The notes under the pieces: generated by a model
The model's database searches: none
Told to the model about the DNA's origin: nothing
What the model saw: only the letters and a program-made list of their open reading frames with translations
Made by a program: the position numbers and the translations under genes
Source: an uncultured Flavihumibacter sp.
GTDB taxonomy: Bacteria; Bacteroidota; Bacteroidia; Chitinophagales; Chitinophagaceae
Assembly: GCA_946481605.1 (NCBI GenBank)
Contig: CAMLPA010000038.1
Coordinates: forward strand, 1 to 13,834
Direction of reading: 5' to 3'
Length of the DNA: 13,834 nt
Part shown: in pieces, positions 6,059 to 13,834 of the stretch
Position numbering within the stretch: position 1 is the stretch's first letter
Layout: each line of letters opens with the position of its first letter

Positions 6059-8833
6059 TTACATTTCAGATTCAAAATAATAATCGCCGGAGCCAATCTT
6101 AAATACGGCATAACCATCTTCCATCCGTATGAACTTAACATCTTCTGAAGCATTTACCGGCTTGCCGCTTTCCCTGACCTTTTGTGGTGATGTTGCAAAT
6201 AAAAACACTTCTGCCGAGGTATTTGCAGGGACCGTTATTTTCCATTGGAAGACTCCGTTATTTCTACGCCATTCACTCCGTATTTTTCCGTAAACAGATT
6301 GATAGGACGCGGTAACATTTTTAAGCTGGTCTATCTTTTCAGGCTTCATACTTATTTGCTGAAATCCATTGTCAGAGCGAATTCCAGCTAAGTGTTCAAA
6401 ATACCAGATCAATAAATCTCCCAACATCATCACATGATTCTGTGAATTCATTTTTGGGTGTGCGGTATTTCCGTTCCAAAGTTCCCAAATGGTGGTGGCG
6501 CCGTTCTCAATCATATAGCCCCATCCAGGATAGGAACGTTGGGTAGCTATTGTGTAAGCCAGATCTGGCCTGCCGTTTTCAGTAAGTGTGCGCATCAGCC
6601 ATTGCACCCCCACAAGGCCCGTACTAAGATGTCCCTTGTTCACCACTTCAATAGTGTGTATTACATTTTTGAGCACGAGATTCTTCTGATCATCCGGCAC
6701 CATTCCGAAATACAAAGGAAGCAGGTTGTGCGTGAGTGAACTGTCTCCGTAAAAACCCTGATTCCTGAAATAGTTTTTATGAAAAGATACTTTGATTTTT
6801 TCACCGAGTTCCTGGTAATAAAGCGTATCTGCTTCATGGCCTGAAATTTTTGCGAAGCTGGTCATCAACTGCGTAAAGTGGTAGTAATAACTGGTCGCGA
6901 TCAATGGACTGGGGTATTTTTTATCGGCGCTTTTTCCCCTGCCTGCTTCAATGGTAACAGGCGGCACGCACCAGTCGCCGTAACTGTCTTTTGTTACGAG
7001 AAAATCATCGGTCATGTACCGGTCCTTCATATAACCCAGCCATTTCTTCATGACCGGATAGTGCTGTTGAATGGGGCGAGCATCTCCGTCCTGTGTATAT
7101 AACATTTCGGCTACGAGGAGTAAGGCGCCGGGCCAGGACATATTGTCGCTGTAATACCTCCAGAAAGCGGGCGCAACATCGGGAATGGCACCATCTTCTT
7201 TTTGCGCGAGGGCAATATCCTCCAGCCACTTCGCATACAGTCTTCCGTTATCAAACAAAAAATGTTCTCCGTAACTGCTGATGGGCCTGTCGCCCAGCCA
7301 GGGTTGGCGCTCGTTTCTCTGTGGGCAATCAATGGGCATCCCTTTGTAGTTTCCGGCAATCCCCCACCAGGCATTGGTGAAAATCCGGTTGAGTAAGGTA
7401 TCGGAAGAGGAGAATGTTCCGGTGTTGTCCATTGCGTCATAGACCATTTTCCCACGGATCATGTCCGTTGTAAGTACACCGGGATAACCCGTTATTTCCA
7501 CATAGCGAAATCCGTGGTAGACGAACTTCGGCTCCCAGGTTTCCACGGTGCCTCCTTTCAGTGTATATACATCGGTAGCTTTTGCATCGCGCAGGTTCTC
7601 CGTAAATATGCCACCATCTTCTTTTAAAGATTCTGCGAACCTCATCTTCACCTGCGTTCCACGGGCGCCTTTTACTTTGAGCTGAATCCAGCCCGCTATA
7701 TTCTGACCAAGATCCACTATATATGATCCATTGGACTTTTTGGTAACAGTAATGGGCTTCAGTTCTTTCATTACTTTTACCGGCTGATTCATCTGTGCCT
7801 GGTAGGCCCCTCCGGGTTCCTGCACCAATTCGGCCTGCAACCAAAGTTTATCATCAAAACCAGGCTGGTCCCAGCCCGTCATTTCCTTGCGGGCATCGTA
7901 CACTTCGCCATCGTATTCATTGTTGGCGGTGATGGGGCCGTTGGCGGTGCCCCTCCAGGTTTCGTCGGAGACTATTTTCGCGGAGGAACCATCGTCGTAC
8001 CTGATGTTCAACTGGAAGAGCAATTTCGGGAATCCGAAAGAGTTATTTTTATACGGTTTGGTATGCTGGCGCATGGCGAAAAAACGCCCGTTGCCCAATA
8101 CCACACCTATCGTGTTCGCTCCGGGTTCCAATTGGTCCGTTACATCAAACGTATTGTACAACACATTCTTCCTGTAATCTGTTGGGGCGGGCGACAACAC
8201 CTGGTCTCCAACTTTCTTGCCATTAATAGACAGTTCATACAACCCCAGTCCGATGATGCTGGCGGTAGCGGAAACGATTTTTTTTGAAGCAGCGAAGTCC
8301 TTCCGGAAATACCGCGCTGATAGTTGTGAGTTTTTAACGGTTTCATCCCAGGGAAAAGCACGGTCGAAACCGATCCATCTTCCCTGCCAGTCTTTATAGT
8401 ACAATAACCCCATTTTCCAATGTGCGGGTGCACTCCATGCCGATGTGCCAGCGCTGGTGACCACGCGTACTTTCCAGAAACAATCCATCCCTGACTGAAG
8501 GGGAACACCTTTATATTCCACATCCACTGAAGTGCCGCTCCGGATTTTTCCAGATGCCCACAGGTCCGCTTTATCCTGTTCCAGCAAGGTGCTGGAAGAT
8601 GCGACCATCACTTCATATTCCAGTTGAAAAACATTTCGTTTACCGCTTTCGATCTGCCAGGAGAGCCGCGGGCGCGTTTCATCTATTCCTATAGGATTCT
8701 TTAACCTTTCACAGGTCAGCGCATTTACCTTCACCACCTCATTTGCCAACGCGGTAGATAAGAAGAGCAAACACCATAAAGGGAACAGTATTATCCCCGT
8801 TTGCAGCATTTGTTTTTTAGCGGATCGTTTCAT
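6059..8833 (-). CDS. GH78 alpha-L-rhamnosidase, secreted
   Basis: A 924-residue protein with a signal peptide (MKRSAKKQML then a hydrophobic stretch ending STALA-N, residue 30). Residues 36-140 form the N-terminal fibronectin-like domain (VNALTCERLKNPIGIDETRPRLSW). Residues 145-340 form the carbohydrate-binding-like Bac_rhamnosid_N domain (GLYELSINGKKVGD), and 350-460 another beta-sandwich (VDLGQNIAGW). The (alpha/alpha)6 catalytic barrel spans about 465-815, followed by a C-terminal beta-sandwich. Catalytic signature: DCPQRNERQPWLGD at 502-515, with Glu508 the expected general acid and Asp515 conserved, and Glu784 (TIWELWNG) the expected base of this inverting family. The length is typical. 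The enzyme releases terminal alpha-L-rhamnose from polysaccharides or glycosides in the periplasm or outside. A strong Shine-Dalgarno (GGAGG) lies eight bases before the ATG, inside the preceding gene. Confidence 0.93.
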   Translation of the reverse strand: MKRSAKKQMLQTGIILFPLWCLLFLSTALANEVVKVNALTCERLKNPIGIDETRPRLSWQIESGKRNVFQLEYEVMVASSSTLLEQDKADLWASGKIRSGTSVDVEYKGVPLQSGMDCFWKVRVVTSAGTSAWSAPAHWKMGLLYYKDWQGRWIGFDRAFPWDETVKNSQLSARYFRKDFAASKKIVSATASIIGLGLYELSINGKKVGDQVLSPAPTDYRKNVLYNTFDVTDQLEPGANTIGVVLGNGRFFAMRQHTKPYKNNSFGFPKLLFQLNIRYDDGSSAKIVSDETWRGTANGPITANNEYDGEVYDARKEMTGWDQPGFDDKLWLQAELVQEPGGAYQAQMNQPVKVMKELKPITVTKKSNGSYIVDLGQNIAGWIQLKVKGARGTQVKMRFAESLKEDGGIFTENLRDAKATDVYTLKGGTVETWEPKFVYHGFRYVEITGYPGVLTTDMIRGKMVYDAMDNTGTFSSSDTLLNRIFTNAWWGIAGNYKGMPIDCPQRNERQPWLGDRPISSYGEHFLFDNGRLYAKWLEDIALAQKEDGAIPDVAPAFWRYYSDNMSWPGALLLVAEMLYTQDGDARPIQQHYPVMKKWLGYMKDRYMTDDFLVTKDSYGDWCVPPVTIEAGRGKSADKKYPSPLIATSYYYHFTQLMTSFAKISGHEADTLYYQELGEKIKVSFHKNYFRNQGFYGDSSLTHNLLPLYFGMVPDDQKNLVLKNVIHTIEVVNKGHLSTGLVGVQWLMRTLTENGRPDLAYTIATQRSYPGWGYMIENGATTIWELWNGNTAHPKMNSQNHVMMLGDLLIWYFEHLAGIRSDNGFQQISMKPEKIDQLKNVTASYQSVYGKIRSEWRRNNGVFQWKITVPANTSAEVFLFATSPQKVRESGKPVNASEDVKFIRMEDGYAVFKIGSGDYYFESEM

Positions 8834-8836
8834 GTT

Positions 8837-11653
8837 TTAATCCTCCAGGAAGTTAAAGTACAAGACCAGTTCCTTTGCGCGCGAAGGATCTTTCTCGTAA
8901 TCATAAAAAATATGTTTCCCGCCCATTGGCCCCGTATTTTCCGTCTTCTGCGTTTTGGTTCCGATACCTGAAATCCCCTGCATAAAAGAGATATCGCCGG
9001 AAGGGAAATTCAACACATAATTATTGTAAGGGTCTTTTTTCCAGGCAGGTGTGAACAAACGAAAGAAAACATCTTCCTGATCGGTAACAACTGTGAAGTT
9101 GTGCTGTTTGCCTCCGAAGCGACACCAATACATATTGGCATGATAGCCTTTAAATTCAGGATACTGAAAAGGAAGTTCCCCGGTTTCCGTATTGTTGTAT
9201 GCTTTGTTCCAAACGCCTAACGTTCCTCCTTTCATCCTGTTCTTCCAAACCCTGTAAGGACCTTTTCCTGCCCAGGTCACGGCTTTCATGTCCGCTTCCG
9301 GAAAAGAAAAGTTTACGCCTACAAATGAAGTGAAATAAGAAGCGGGGAAATAACGTGTTTTTAACCGCACCCACCCCGAGGAAAAAACGGTCCATTCCAA
9401 AGTATTATAACCGGTTTTCCGGTCAAACGAAGAAATGATCACCACACTGTCTTTTTCTGCGCGGGCACTGAATCCGGAAAAGTTGTTCTCGCCTTCCTGC
9501 AATACCGGACCATTTGAGAATGGAATCAATTCATTGCCACGGGATAGTTTTGTGAGCATACCGGTTCTTCTATGAATATCCATCGAAAGCGGGCCTGCTT
9601 TGATGTGAAAAACACTGTCGGACTGGTCCAGGTTTAACGGTAGCGTGCCCTGTTTTTTCACCATTGCTTTTGCTGTTTTAAATGGCAGCGCCACGGGGAA
9701 ACTCCAGGTAAACAATTCCCGGCCATGCGGGTCTTTAGCAGTTACATACAATACGTCGAAGTTGTGCCAGTTGAGCGGCAACTGAAGTGCAAGCTTTCCT
9801 TTTTCACCAGGAGCAATGTGTGGTGATTTAGCGGTTCCTTTCAACGTGTTTGTTTTTCCCTCCGTTAAATAACCCAGTTCCCAGGTAAAAGAACACTTAT
9901 CGGTATTGGTAAAAGCATACCTGTTTTCGACCAGTAATACCCCGTCAAAATCCGGTGTGATTTCTTTTTTCTCAAAGTGTAAAGGACTCCAAACTTCTTT
10001 GATGGTATAAAAGCTGCCTTCTTTTTGTTTATAAGGTCCTACAATGCCATCCGCACCGTGGTTACCATCGGTATCCACCATTCCATTCTTATCGGTGCGC
10101 ACAATGCCCTGGTCCGCAAAGTCCCAGAGAAAGCCGCCCGCGGAAAGCGGGTTATGCCACATGGCTTCCCAGTAATCTTCCAGACCAGCGCCATGTCCGC
10201 CATCGTACATGCCATGCAAAAACTCAGTGGGCATCAGGATATCGTGTCCGTGATCATAACTGCCTATGCCATAATTGTATTCGCGATAGTGTTGCGTTTC
10301 GATGCCGTTAAAAAGTTGCCAGGGATGCACCACGGGCCTTTGCTGCAGATCGTGTTTTGCAAACAATGGATCCAGATCAAAGTTGTGGCCGCCTTCATTT
10401 CCGTTGGCCCATAAAATGATGGATGGGTGGTTGCGGTCGTGTTCCAGCATTTCTTTTACAAGCGGCGTACCCGTTTTCGTATCGTAATGACCGTGCCAGC
10501 CTGCGAGTTCATCCATCACATACAACCCAATAGAATCGCATACTTCGAGGAAATGTGCATCCGGTGGATAATGGCTCATGCGCACGGCATTCATGTTCAT
10601 TTCCTTCATCAACAACACATCTTCAATACTGGTTTTTCTGCCTGTTGCACGACCGGTTTCCGGGTGAAACGAATGCCTGTTCACGCCTTTAAACTTCATT
10701 TTAACCCCATTCACATAAATGCCATCCCGCATACGAAGTTCTATTGTACGGAACCCAATCTTCCTGGTAAGTGCATGTACCTCTTTCCCGTTTTTCAGCA
10801 GTGTGAATTTCACTTCATACAAATGTGGAAATTCCGCCGACCAGGGTAATACATCCCGGAAATGACCTTTCAGAAACAGACTGTCACCGTTTTTTCCCGT
10901 TCTTTCGCTCCGTATTTTCTCCCAGGTTTTACCCGTTTTATCTACGAGTTGCATTTCCACCCTATCGGCATTTCCTGCAGCGATAACTGTCGCGGAAAAA
11001 TCTCCATTCGCTTTGGCATCTATATTGAGGGTGCGGATAAATTCTTTTGGATGCACTTCCAGAAACACTGGTCGAAAGATGCCGCCGAATATCCAGAAAT
11101 CTGCCCTTCGTTCCGCATCGTTCACCGATTCATTGGAGGAGTGTTTATCCACCTTTACTTCCAGCACATTATCTTTCCCCCATTGAAGTAATTTCGAGAT
11201 ATCGTACCTGAATGCATAAAAAGCGCCCTGGTGTTTTTCTCCGGCTATTTTACCGTTTATTTTCACTTCAGCATCCGTCATAACACCTTCGAAAACCAGT
11301 TCCACCACTTTTCCTTTCCAGGAGGCCGGGGCGTGGAAACGGTGTTTGTAAAGCCCTGATTCTTTGCCGCGTGCACTGTCTTTATCAAAGCCGTAATTAT
11401 AGGTACCGAAGCCCTGCTGCTCCCAATTGGATGGAACAGGAATGGTGGCCCATTTACCCGCATTGCGGCCAGCGGTGCAATAGAAATCCCAGCGAACGGC
11501 ATCTTCCGGTCCGCTTCCTGAAAGATAGACACGTTGAGAAACAGGGTCACCGGCTATTTGCGTTGTGGCTGCAAAATTTTGCTTCACCGTCCCTGTCAGT
11601 AGACAAAGGCAGCAAATCCATTTTATCATTCTTGTATTCAGCAATCGTTTCAT
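8837..11653 (-). CDS. GH2 family beta-glycosidase (beta-galactosidase-like), secreted
   Basis: A 938-residue protein with an N-terminal signal peptide (hydrophobic residues 11-29, MIKWICCLCLLTGTVKQNFA). The domain order is LacZ-like: a sugar-binding jelly roll at about 65-200 (VPSNWEQQGFGTYNY, ADFWIFGGIFRPV), an Ig-like domain at 205-305, a TIM barrel at 310-600, further Ig-like domains, and a LacZ domain-5-like sandwich at about 675-938 (GKGPYRVWKNRMKGG). Catalytic residues are visible: acid/base Glu420 in WANGNEGG and nucleophile Glu477 in MPTEFLHGM. The His of SHYPPDA and that of EFLHGM match substrate-contact histidines of LacZ. The Asn-Lys motif of beta-glucuronidases was not seen. The likely reaction is exo-hydrolysis of a beta-linked galactose or related residue, with the exact sugar unknown. 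The stop lies three bases before the rhamnosidase ATG. A GGGA-rich, weak ribosome binding site precedes the start. Confidence 0.9.
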   Translation of the reverse strand: MKRLLNTRMIKWICCLCLLTGTVKQNFAATTQIAGDPVSQRVYLSGSGPEDAVRWDFYCTAGRNAGKWATIPVPSNWEQQGFGTYNYGFDKDSARGKESGLYKHRFHAPASWKGKVVELVFEGVMTDAEVKINGKIAGEKHQGAFYAFRYDISKLLQWGKDNVLEVKVDKHSSNESVNDAERRADFWIFGGIFRPVFLEVHPKEFIRTLNIDAKANGDFSATVIAAGNADRVEMQLVDKTGKTWEKIRSERTGKNGDSLFLKGHFRDVLPWSAEFPHLYEVKFTLLKNGKEVHALTRKIGFRTIELRMRDGIYVNGVKMKFKGVNRHSFHPETGRATGRKTSIEDVLLMKEMNMNAVRMSHYPPDAHFLEVCDSIGLYVMDELAGWHGHYDTKTGTPLVKEMLEHDRNHPSIILWANGNEGGHNFDLDPLFAKHDLQQRPVVHPWQLFNGIETQHYREYNYGIGSYDHGHDILMPTEFLHGMYDGGHGAGLEDYWEAMWHNPLSAGGFLWDFADQGIVRTDKNGMVDTDGNHGADGIVGPYKQKEGSFYTIKEVWSPLHFEKKEITPDFDGVLLVENRYAFTNTDKCSFTWELGYLTEGKTNTLKGTAKSPHIAPGEKGKLALQLPLNWHNFDVLYVTAKDPHGRELFTWSFPVALPFKTAKAMVKKQGTLPLNLDQSDSVFHIKAGPLSMDIHRRTGMLTKLSRGNELIPFSNGPVLQEGENNFSGFSARAEKDSVVIISSFDRKTGYNTLEWTVFSSGWVRLKTRYFPASYFTSFVGVNFSFPEADMKAVTWAGKGPYRVWKNRMKGGTLGVWNKAYNNTETGELPFQYPEFKGYHANMYWCRFGGKQHNFTVVTDQEDVFFRLFTPAWKKDPYNNYVLNFPSGDISFMQGISGIGTKTQKTENTGPMGGKHIFYDYEKDPSRAKELVLYFNFLED
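8842..8846 (-). promoter_or_regulatory. Shine-Dalgarno GGAGG of the GH78 gene
   Basis: The minus strand reads GGAGGATTAAAACATG, with GGAGG eight bases before the rhamnosidase ATG and lying within the last codons of the GH2 gene. It is the strongest ribosome binding site in the window, since most starts here have none. It supports the 8833 start and suggests high or independent translation of the rhamnosidase. Confidence 0.7.
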
Positions 11654-11668
11654 TTTAGATCCCTTTCT

Positions 11669-13222
11669 TTACATGGTTGCTTTCAACGGTCCAAGTTCAG
11701 TTCTTTCCCCTTTCTTCACACCGTTCACCCAGATACTTAATCCCGGTCCTTTTCCAAACTTTTCTCCGTTTTTATCCCAGATGATTGTCAGTGTTTTTCC
11801 GTGGTAGAGAATATTATCCAGGCAGAACCAATCCCATTTTCCTGGGGGGATCAATGGATTGAGTTCCACCATATCGTCGGCGCGGGGACGAAGTCCTACC
11901 AATCCGGTGATGAGCAGGTCGTTAAATGTGGAATGGTTGTAGTAACGGCTTCTTTCCTGGTCTCCTTTGAGCCAGTAGCCCGTTCTTTCATCGAGGTATT
12001 CTCCAATGTATGGGCGTCCCCGGTAATACTGCGATTCCACATATTGCTGTAACAGCACGAAATAATCTTCGCGCCCTACCACCTGCTGTTCCTGCTCATT
12101 CAGCAGGTTGGCCATAGCGGTAAGCGTTTGCGCAGTGGCGAAGGGCCATACCGGTCCATCCCATTCGCATTTGCAACAGCCATGGGTGCGGAACTCAGGG
12201 TGCGACCTGTCTGCTGTTGTAAGCCCGAAAGGCGCGGCAAAGCAACCGGTATCTTTAATATTGCGCCATGCCTGTTCGTAACCTTTGCCTGGTAATCCAA
12301 AGTACCAGGGGATATAACCGATCGCTTCCTTTACATTGGCCAGCCCTCCCTTTTCTTTTCGGACCTCAAAAAATTGTTGGGTGGGATGCCACAGATTTTT
12401 CAGTACCAATTGCCGGATCGTATCCGCTTTTTTACGGAAGAAATCACCGTCATTTTCTTTCCCTGCCAGCGTGGCCATTTTCGATAAGGCAACAGCATTT
12501 CCATACATATAACTGTTGATGGTGGGCCGTGCATTTTTCTCCCGTCTTCCGCCACTGATGGTTTCCTCCATGCCATCTTTCACATCCGATTGCCAATACA
12601 GGCCATCAGGCAGTTTTTTCTCCTGCTCCCATAGGTGAAAATCCGCAGAAAGATCGGGGTAAAAATCAATGATATGCTGCTTATCTGCGTTAACAAGATA
12701 ACGGTTGTACACTGCATCCGGCGTCCAACTGCTGAAACCATGCAGTTTTTTCATGGGTTTACCTTCGTTTCCACGGTACCATACTTTCAGGTAATCGTTA
12801 AGGTATTGCTGGTTGTGCAGCCAACGGCCCTCGTTGATGTGGTGGCCGATCGCACAGGCGATGAGGTTGTATTTATCGGCATACGATCTTTCCACCAGGA
12901 ACTCAGTAAAGGCAAACCCGGCTGGTGTTTCTTTGATGTGTTTTCTGAAACTCCACCAGCGGAAATAGAACATTTCCTCAAAATTCTGTTGGGGGCAGGT
13001 GAAGAGCGGTATGTTTTGCCGCATCCATTCGGAAGCTGCTGCATTTGGAACAGCCTGTGCGATGTTTTCATCCTCCATGTTATTGAAGTAACGGGCGTAA
13101 TGCGCAAAGTCGTTATAATGAAGTACGGATTGCTTTCCGGCACTTACGCTGCGTGTGGTTGAACAACCGGCAAACAATGCTACAGCAATAACGGCACAGG
13201 TATATATATGGCTTCTTTTCAT
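11669..13222 (-). CDS. Lipoprotein glycosidase with MGH1/GH63-like (alpha/alpha)6 barrel
   Basis: A 517-residue protein. MKRSHIYTCAVIAVALFAGC gives a lipobox with Cys20 as the lipidation site. The residues after it (STTRSV) lack the acidic run linked to surface export in Bacteroidota, so a periplasm-facing location is likelier. The body resembles mannosylglycerate-hydrolase-like (MGH1) or clan GH-G enzymes: FYFRWWSFRKHI at 85-96, FSSWTPDAVYNRY at 163-175, GLYWQSDVKDGMEE at 207-220, CEWDGPVWP at 352-360 and YNHSTFNDLLITGLVGLRP at 428-446. Asp213 or Asp216 is a candidate general acid by position relative to GH63, and the base is not assigned. The region after residue 455 reads as a small C-terminal beta domain. 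The Cys-Cys-Lys-Cys cluster (349-352) next to the active-site WDGP segment is unusual. The substrate is unknown. An AGAGGA site five bases before the ATG supports this start. Confidence 0.72.
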   Translation of the reverse strand: MKRSHIYTCAVIAVALFAGCSTTRSVSAGKQSVLHYNDFAHYARYFNNMEDENIAQAVPNAAASEWMRQNIPLFTCPQQNFEEMFYFRWWSFRKHIKETPAGFAFTEFLVERSYADKYNLIACAIGHHINEGRWLHNQQYLNDYLKVWYRGNEGKPMKKLHGFSSWTPDAVYNRYLVNADKQHIIDFYPDLSADFHLWEQEKKLPDGLYWQSDVKDGMEETISGGRREKNARPTINSYMYGNAVALSKMATLAGKENDGDFFRKKADTIRQLVLKNLWHPTQQFFEVRKEKGGLANVKEAIGYIPWYFGLPGKGYEQAWRNIKDTGCFAAPFGLTTADRSHPEFRTHGCCKCEWDGPVWPFATAQTLTAMANLLNEQEQQVVGREDYFVLLQQYVESQYYRGRPYIGEYLDERTGYWLKGDQERSRYYNHSTFNDLLITGLVGLRPRADDMVELNPLIPPGKWDWFCLDNILYHGKTLTIIWDKNGEKFGKGPGLSIWVNGVKKGERTELGPLKATM

Positions 13223-13224
13223 AC

Positions 13225-13834
13225 TTATCCTCTCGTTTCAATCTTATACAAATGAAAAACCGCTTCTTTTACCGGCGTTCCGGCTCCGGGTAAATCCGCA
13301 TCGTTATCCGCAGGCGTATCCGCATCAGGGAAACGACGGACTTCCCCGGTTCTGAAACTCATCCGCTCCACCGCGTGTATGGGGGCGAACAGGATGTGCG
13401 GGCCTTTGTCTACGCCGTTCACATTTACAGTACACATGCGTGTGGCCGCATTCAGTTTCAGACGTATGGTATATTTTGTACCGGATTCATATTTCTGAAT
13501 GGTCCGGTAACGTGCGCCTGCTTTTGCGGTAATGAGTCCATCTTTGGTGAAACTCAGTCTGAATGCCGCTGTTCCTTTTCCATCTTGCAATTCTATATCT
13601 AAATGCCCGTGATCGTTTTGTTTGGGTTCCAGGACAATTTCAGTTTCGAAAATCGGGGAAGCAGGCAGCACCACTTCTGCCTTTGCGTAATCATAAGGAT
13701 CTTTGTCTTTCAGGGTAAGCGCATCTTTCTCCAGAAGCACAGGTGCCCAGAGTGGACTGTACAGGTTCCATCTGTCCACCGTTTTTTTCTCCCTGTTGCC
13801 GGAGAAATTCACGGAGAGGTGCGTTGTATTTTCA
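13225..13834 (-). CDS. C-terminal part of a secreted glycan-active protein with a jelly-roll domain (possibly BNR-type), runs off right edge
   Basis: About 202 residues are open to the right edge. The leftmost possible start in the window, a GTG at 13812, is almost certainly an internal valine, because the frame continues upstream as ENTTHLS without a stop. The visible part begins with REKKTVDRWNLYSPLWAPV, followed by DPYDYAKAEVVLP and then alternating strands (GHLDIELQDG, TAAFRLSF, KYTIRLKLN, CTVNVNG), ending RRFPDADTPADN and an HLYKIE strand. This is the pattern of a concanavalin-like beta-sandwich at the end of a longer secreted protein. I associate this kind of tail with BNR-repeat or sialidase-like proteins of Bacteroidota, but no Asp-box is visible in this fragment, so the assignment is tentative. 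The stop lies two bases before the lipoprotein glycosidase ATG. Confidence 0.5.
   Translation of the reverse strand, partial: ENTTHLSVNFSGNREKKTVDRWNLYSPLWAPVLLEKDALTLKDKDPYDYAKAEVVLPASPIFETEIVLEPKQNDHGHLDIELQDGKGTAAFRLSFTKDGLITAKAGARYRTIQKYESGTKYTIRLKLNAATRMCTVNVNGVDKGPHILFAPIHAVERMSFRTGEVRRFPDADTPADNDADLPGAGTPVKEAVFHLYKIETRG
13228..13233 (-). promoter_or_regulatory. Shine-Dalgarno-like AGAGGA of the MGH1-like lipoprotein gene
   Basis: The minus strand reads AGAGGATAAGTATG, placing AGAGGA five bases before the ATG at 13222 and overlapping the final codons of the preceding gene. This supports the start that gives a complete lipoprotein signal peptide. Confidence 0.55.

Larger units (their letters stand above)
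1..13834 (-). other. Nine-gene co-directional carbohydrate-degradation operon (both ends cut)
   Basis: All nine genes read on the minus strand with gaps of 2, 15, 3, 0, 19, 0, 34 and 10 bases in order of transcription. No stem-loop with a T-run and no Bacteroidota-type promoter pair was noticed in the gaps, so the promoter is expected beyond the right edge and the terminator beyond the left edge. Of the eight genes before the last, seven carry visible signal peptides or a lipobox and the eighth is cut at its start. The last gene starts without one. This fits an ordered extracytoplasmic degradation pathway followed by a cytoplasmic step. SusC/SusD, a sensor and transporters are absent from the window and could lie on either side. 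Confidence 0.7.

Noticed and set aside
7290..7331. Asn instead of Asp in the GH78 RDER signature (RNER, residue 507)
   Set aside because: The general acid Glu508 and Asp515 are present, and the RNERQPWLGD form is, as far as I recall, common in Bacteroidota GH78 proteins. It is not evidence of inactivity.
7437..7844. Arg- and Gly-rich minus-strand frame inside the rhamnosidase
   Set aside because: It is an alternative frame of a clearly intact GH78 gene, without independent support.
12635..13162. 175-residue open frame on the plus strand
   Set aside because: It is antisense to the lipoprotein glycosidase, whose motifs explain this stretch. No domain or start context was seen.
13225..13812. 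GTG at 13812 as the true start of the right-edge gene
   Set aside because: The frame continues open upstream to the window edge, and the product would start in mid-domain without a signal peptide.

Overview
The window is one uninterrupted minus-strand gene cluster from what looks like a Bacteroidota genome, possibly Chitinophagaceae or a relative (the family-level guess is low confidence). The reasons are the style of the enzyme set (secreted GH78, GH2, BNR-propeller, beta-helix and alpha/beta-hydrolase proteins packed together as in a polysaccharide utilisation locus), the presence of an STN-like domain and a secreted xylose-isomerase-like TIM barrel, and start sites that mostly lack a Shine-Dalgarno sequence. 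No SusC/SusD pair, regulator, transporter, RNA gene, mobile element or CRISPR array is visible. No non-coding stretch exceeds about 35 bases.

Transcription runs from high to low coordinates. In that order the genes are: (1) the C-terminal end of a secreted beta-sandwich protein running off the right edge (13225-13834); (2) a lipoprotein glycosidase with an MGH1/GH63-like (alpha/alpha)6 barrel (11669-13222); (3) a GH2 beta-glycosidase (8837-11653); (4) a GH78 alpha-L-rhamnosidase (6059-8833); (5) a sialidase-fold BNR/Asp-box protein (4976-6058); (6) an alpha/beta-hydrolase esterase with an N-terminal STN-like domain (3553-4956); (7) a signal-peptide-bearing sugar isomerase/epimerase-like TIM barrel (2671-3552); (8) a GH141-like beta-helix protein fused to a C-terminal L-rhamnose-mutarotase-like module (132-2636); (9) the first 40 codons of a Gfo/Idh/MocA oxidoreductase running off the left edge (1-121). 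Gaps between genes are 0 to 34 bases, so a single operon is the simplest reading.

Working together (inference): GH78 would release L-rhamnose from the non-reducing ends of a decorated glycan. The GH2, MGH1-like, GH141-like and BNR proteins would attack other linkages, and the esterase would strip ester groups. The mutarotase-like domain would interconvert rhamnose anomers where they are released. The isomerase-like and Gfo/Idh/MocA proteins could modify or oxidise released sugars. Candidate substrates are rhamnose-bearing pectic side chains (rhamnogalacturonan I or II), rhamnose-capped arabinogalactan or a rhamnose-containing exopolysaccharide. The sequence does not decide between them.

The two most unusual points are the fusion of a secreted beta-helix glycosidase-like protein to a tandem RhaM-type module, and the fusion of an STN-like domain to a secreted esterase.
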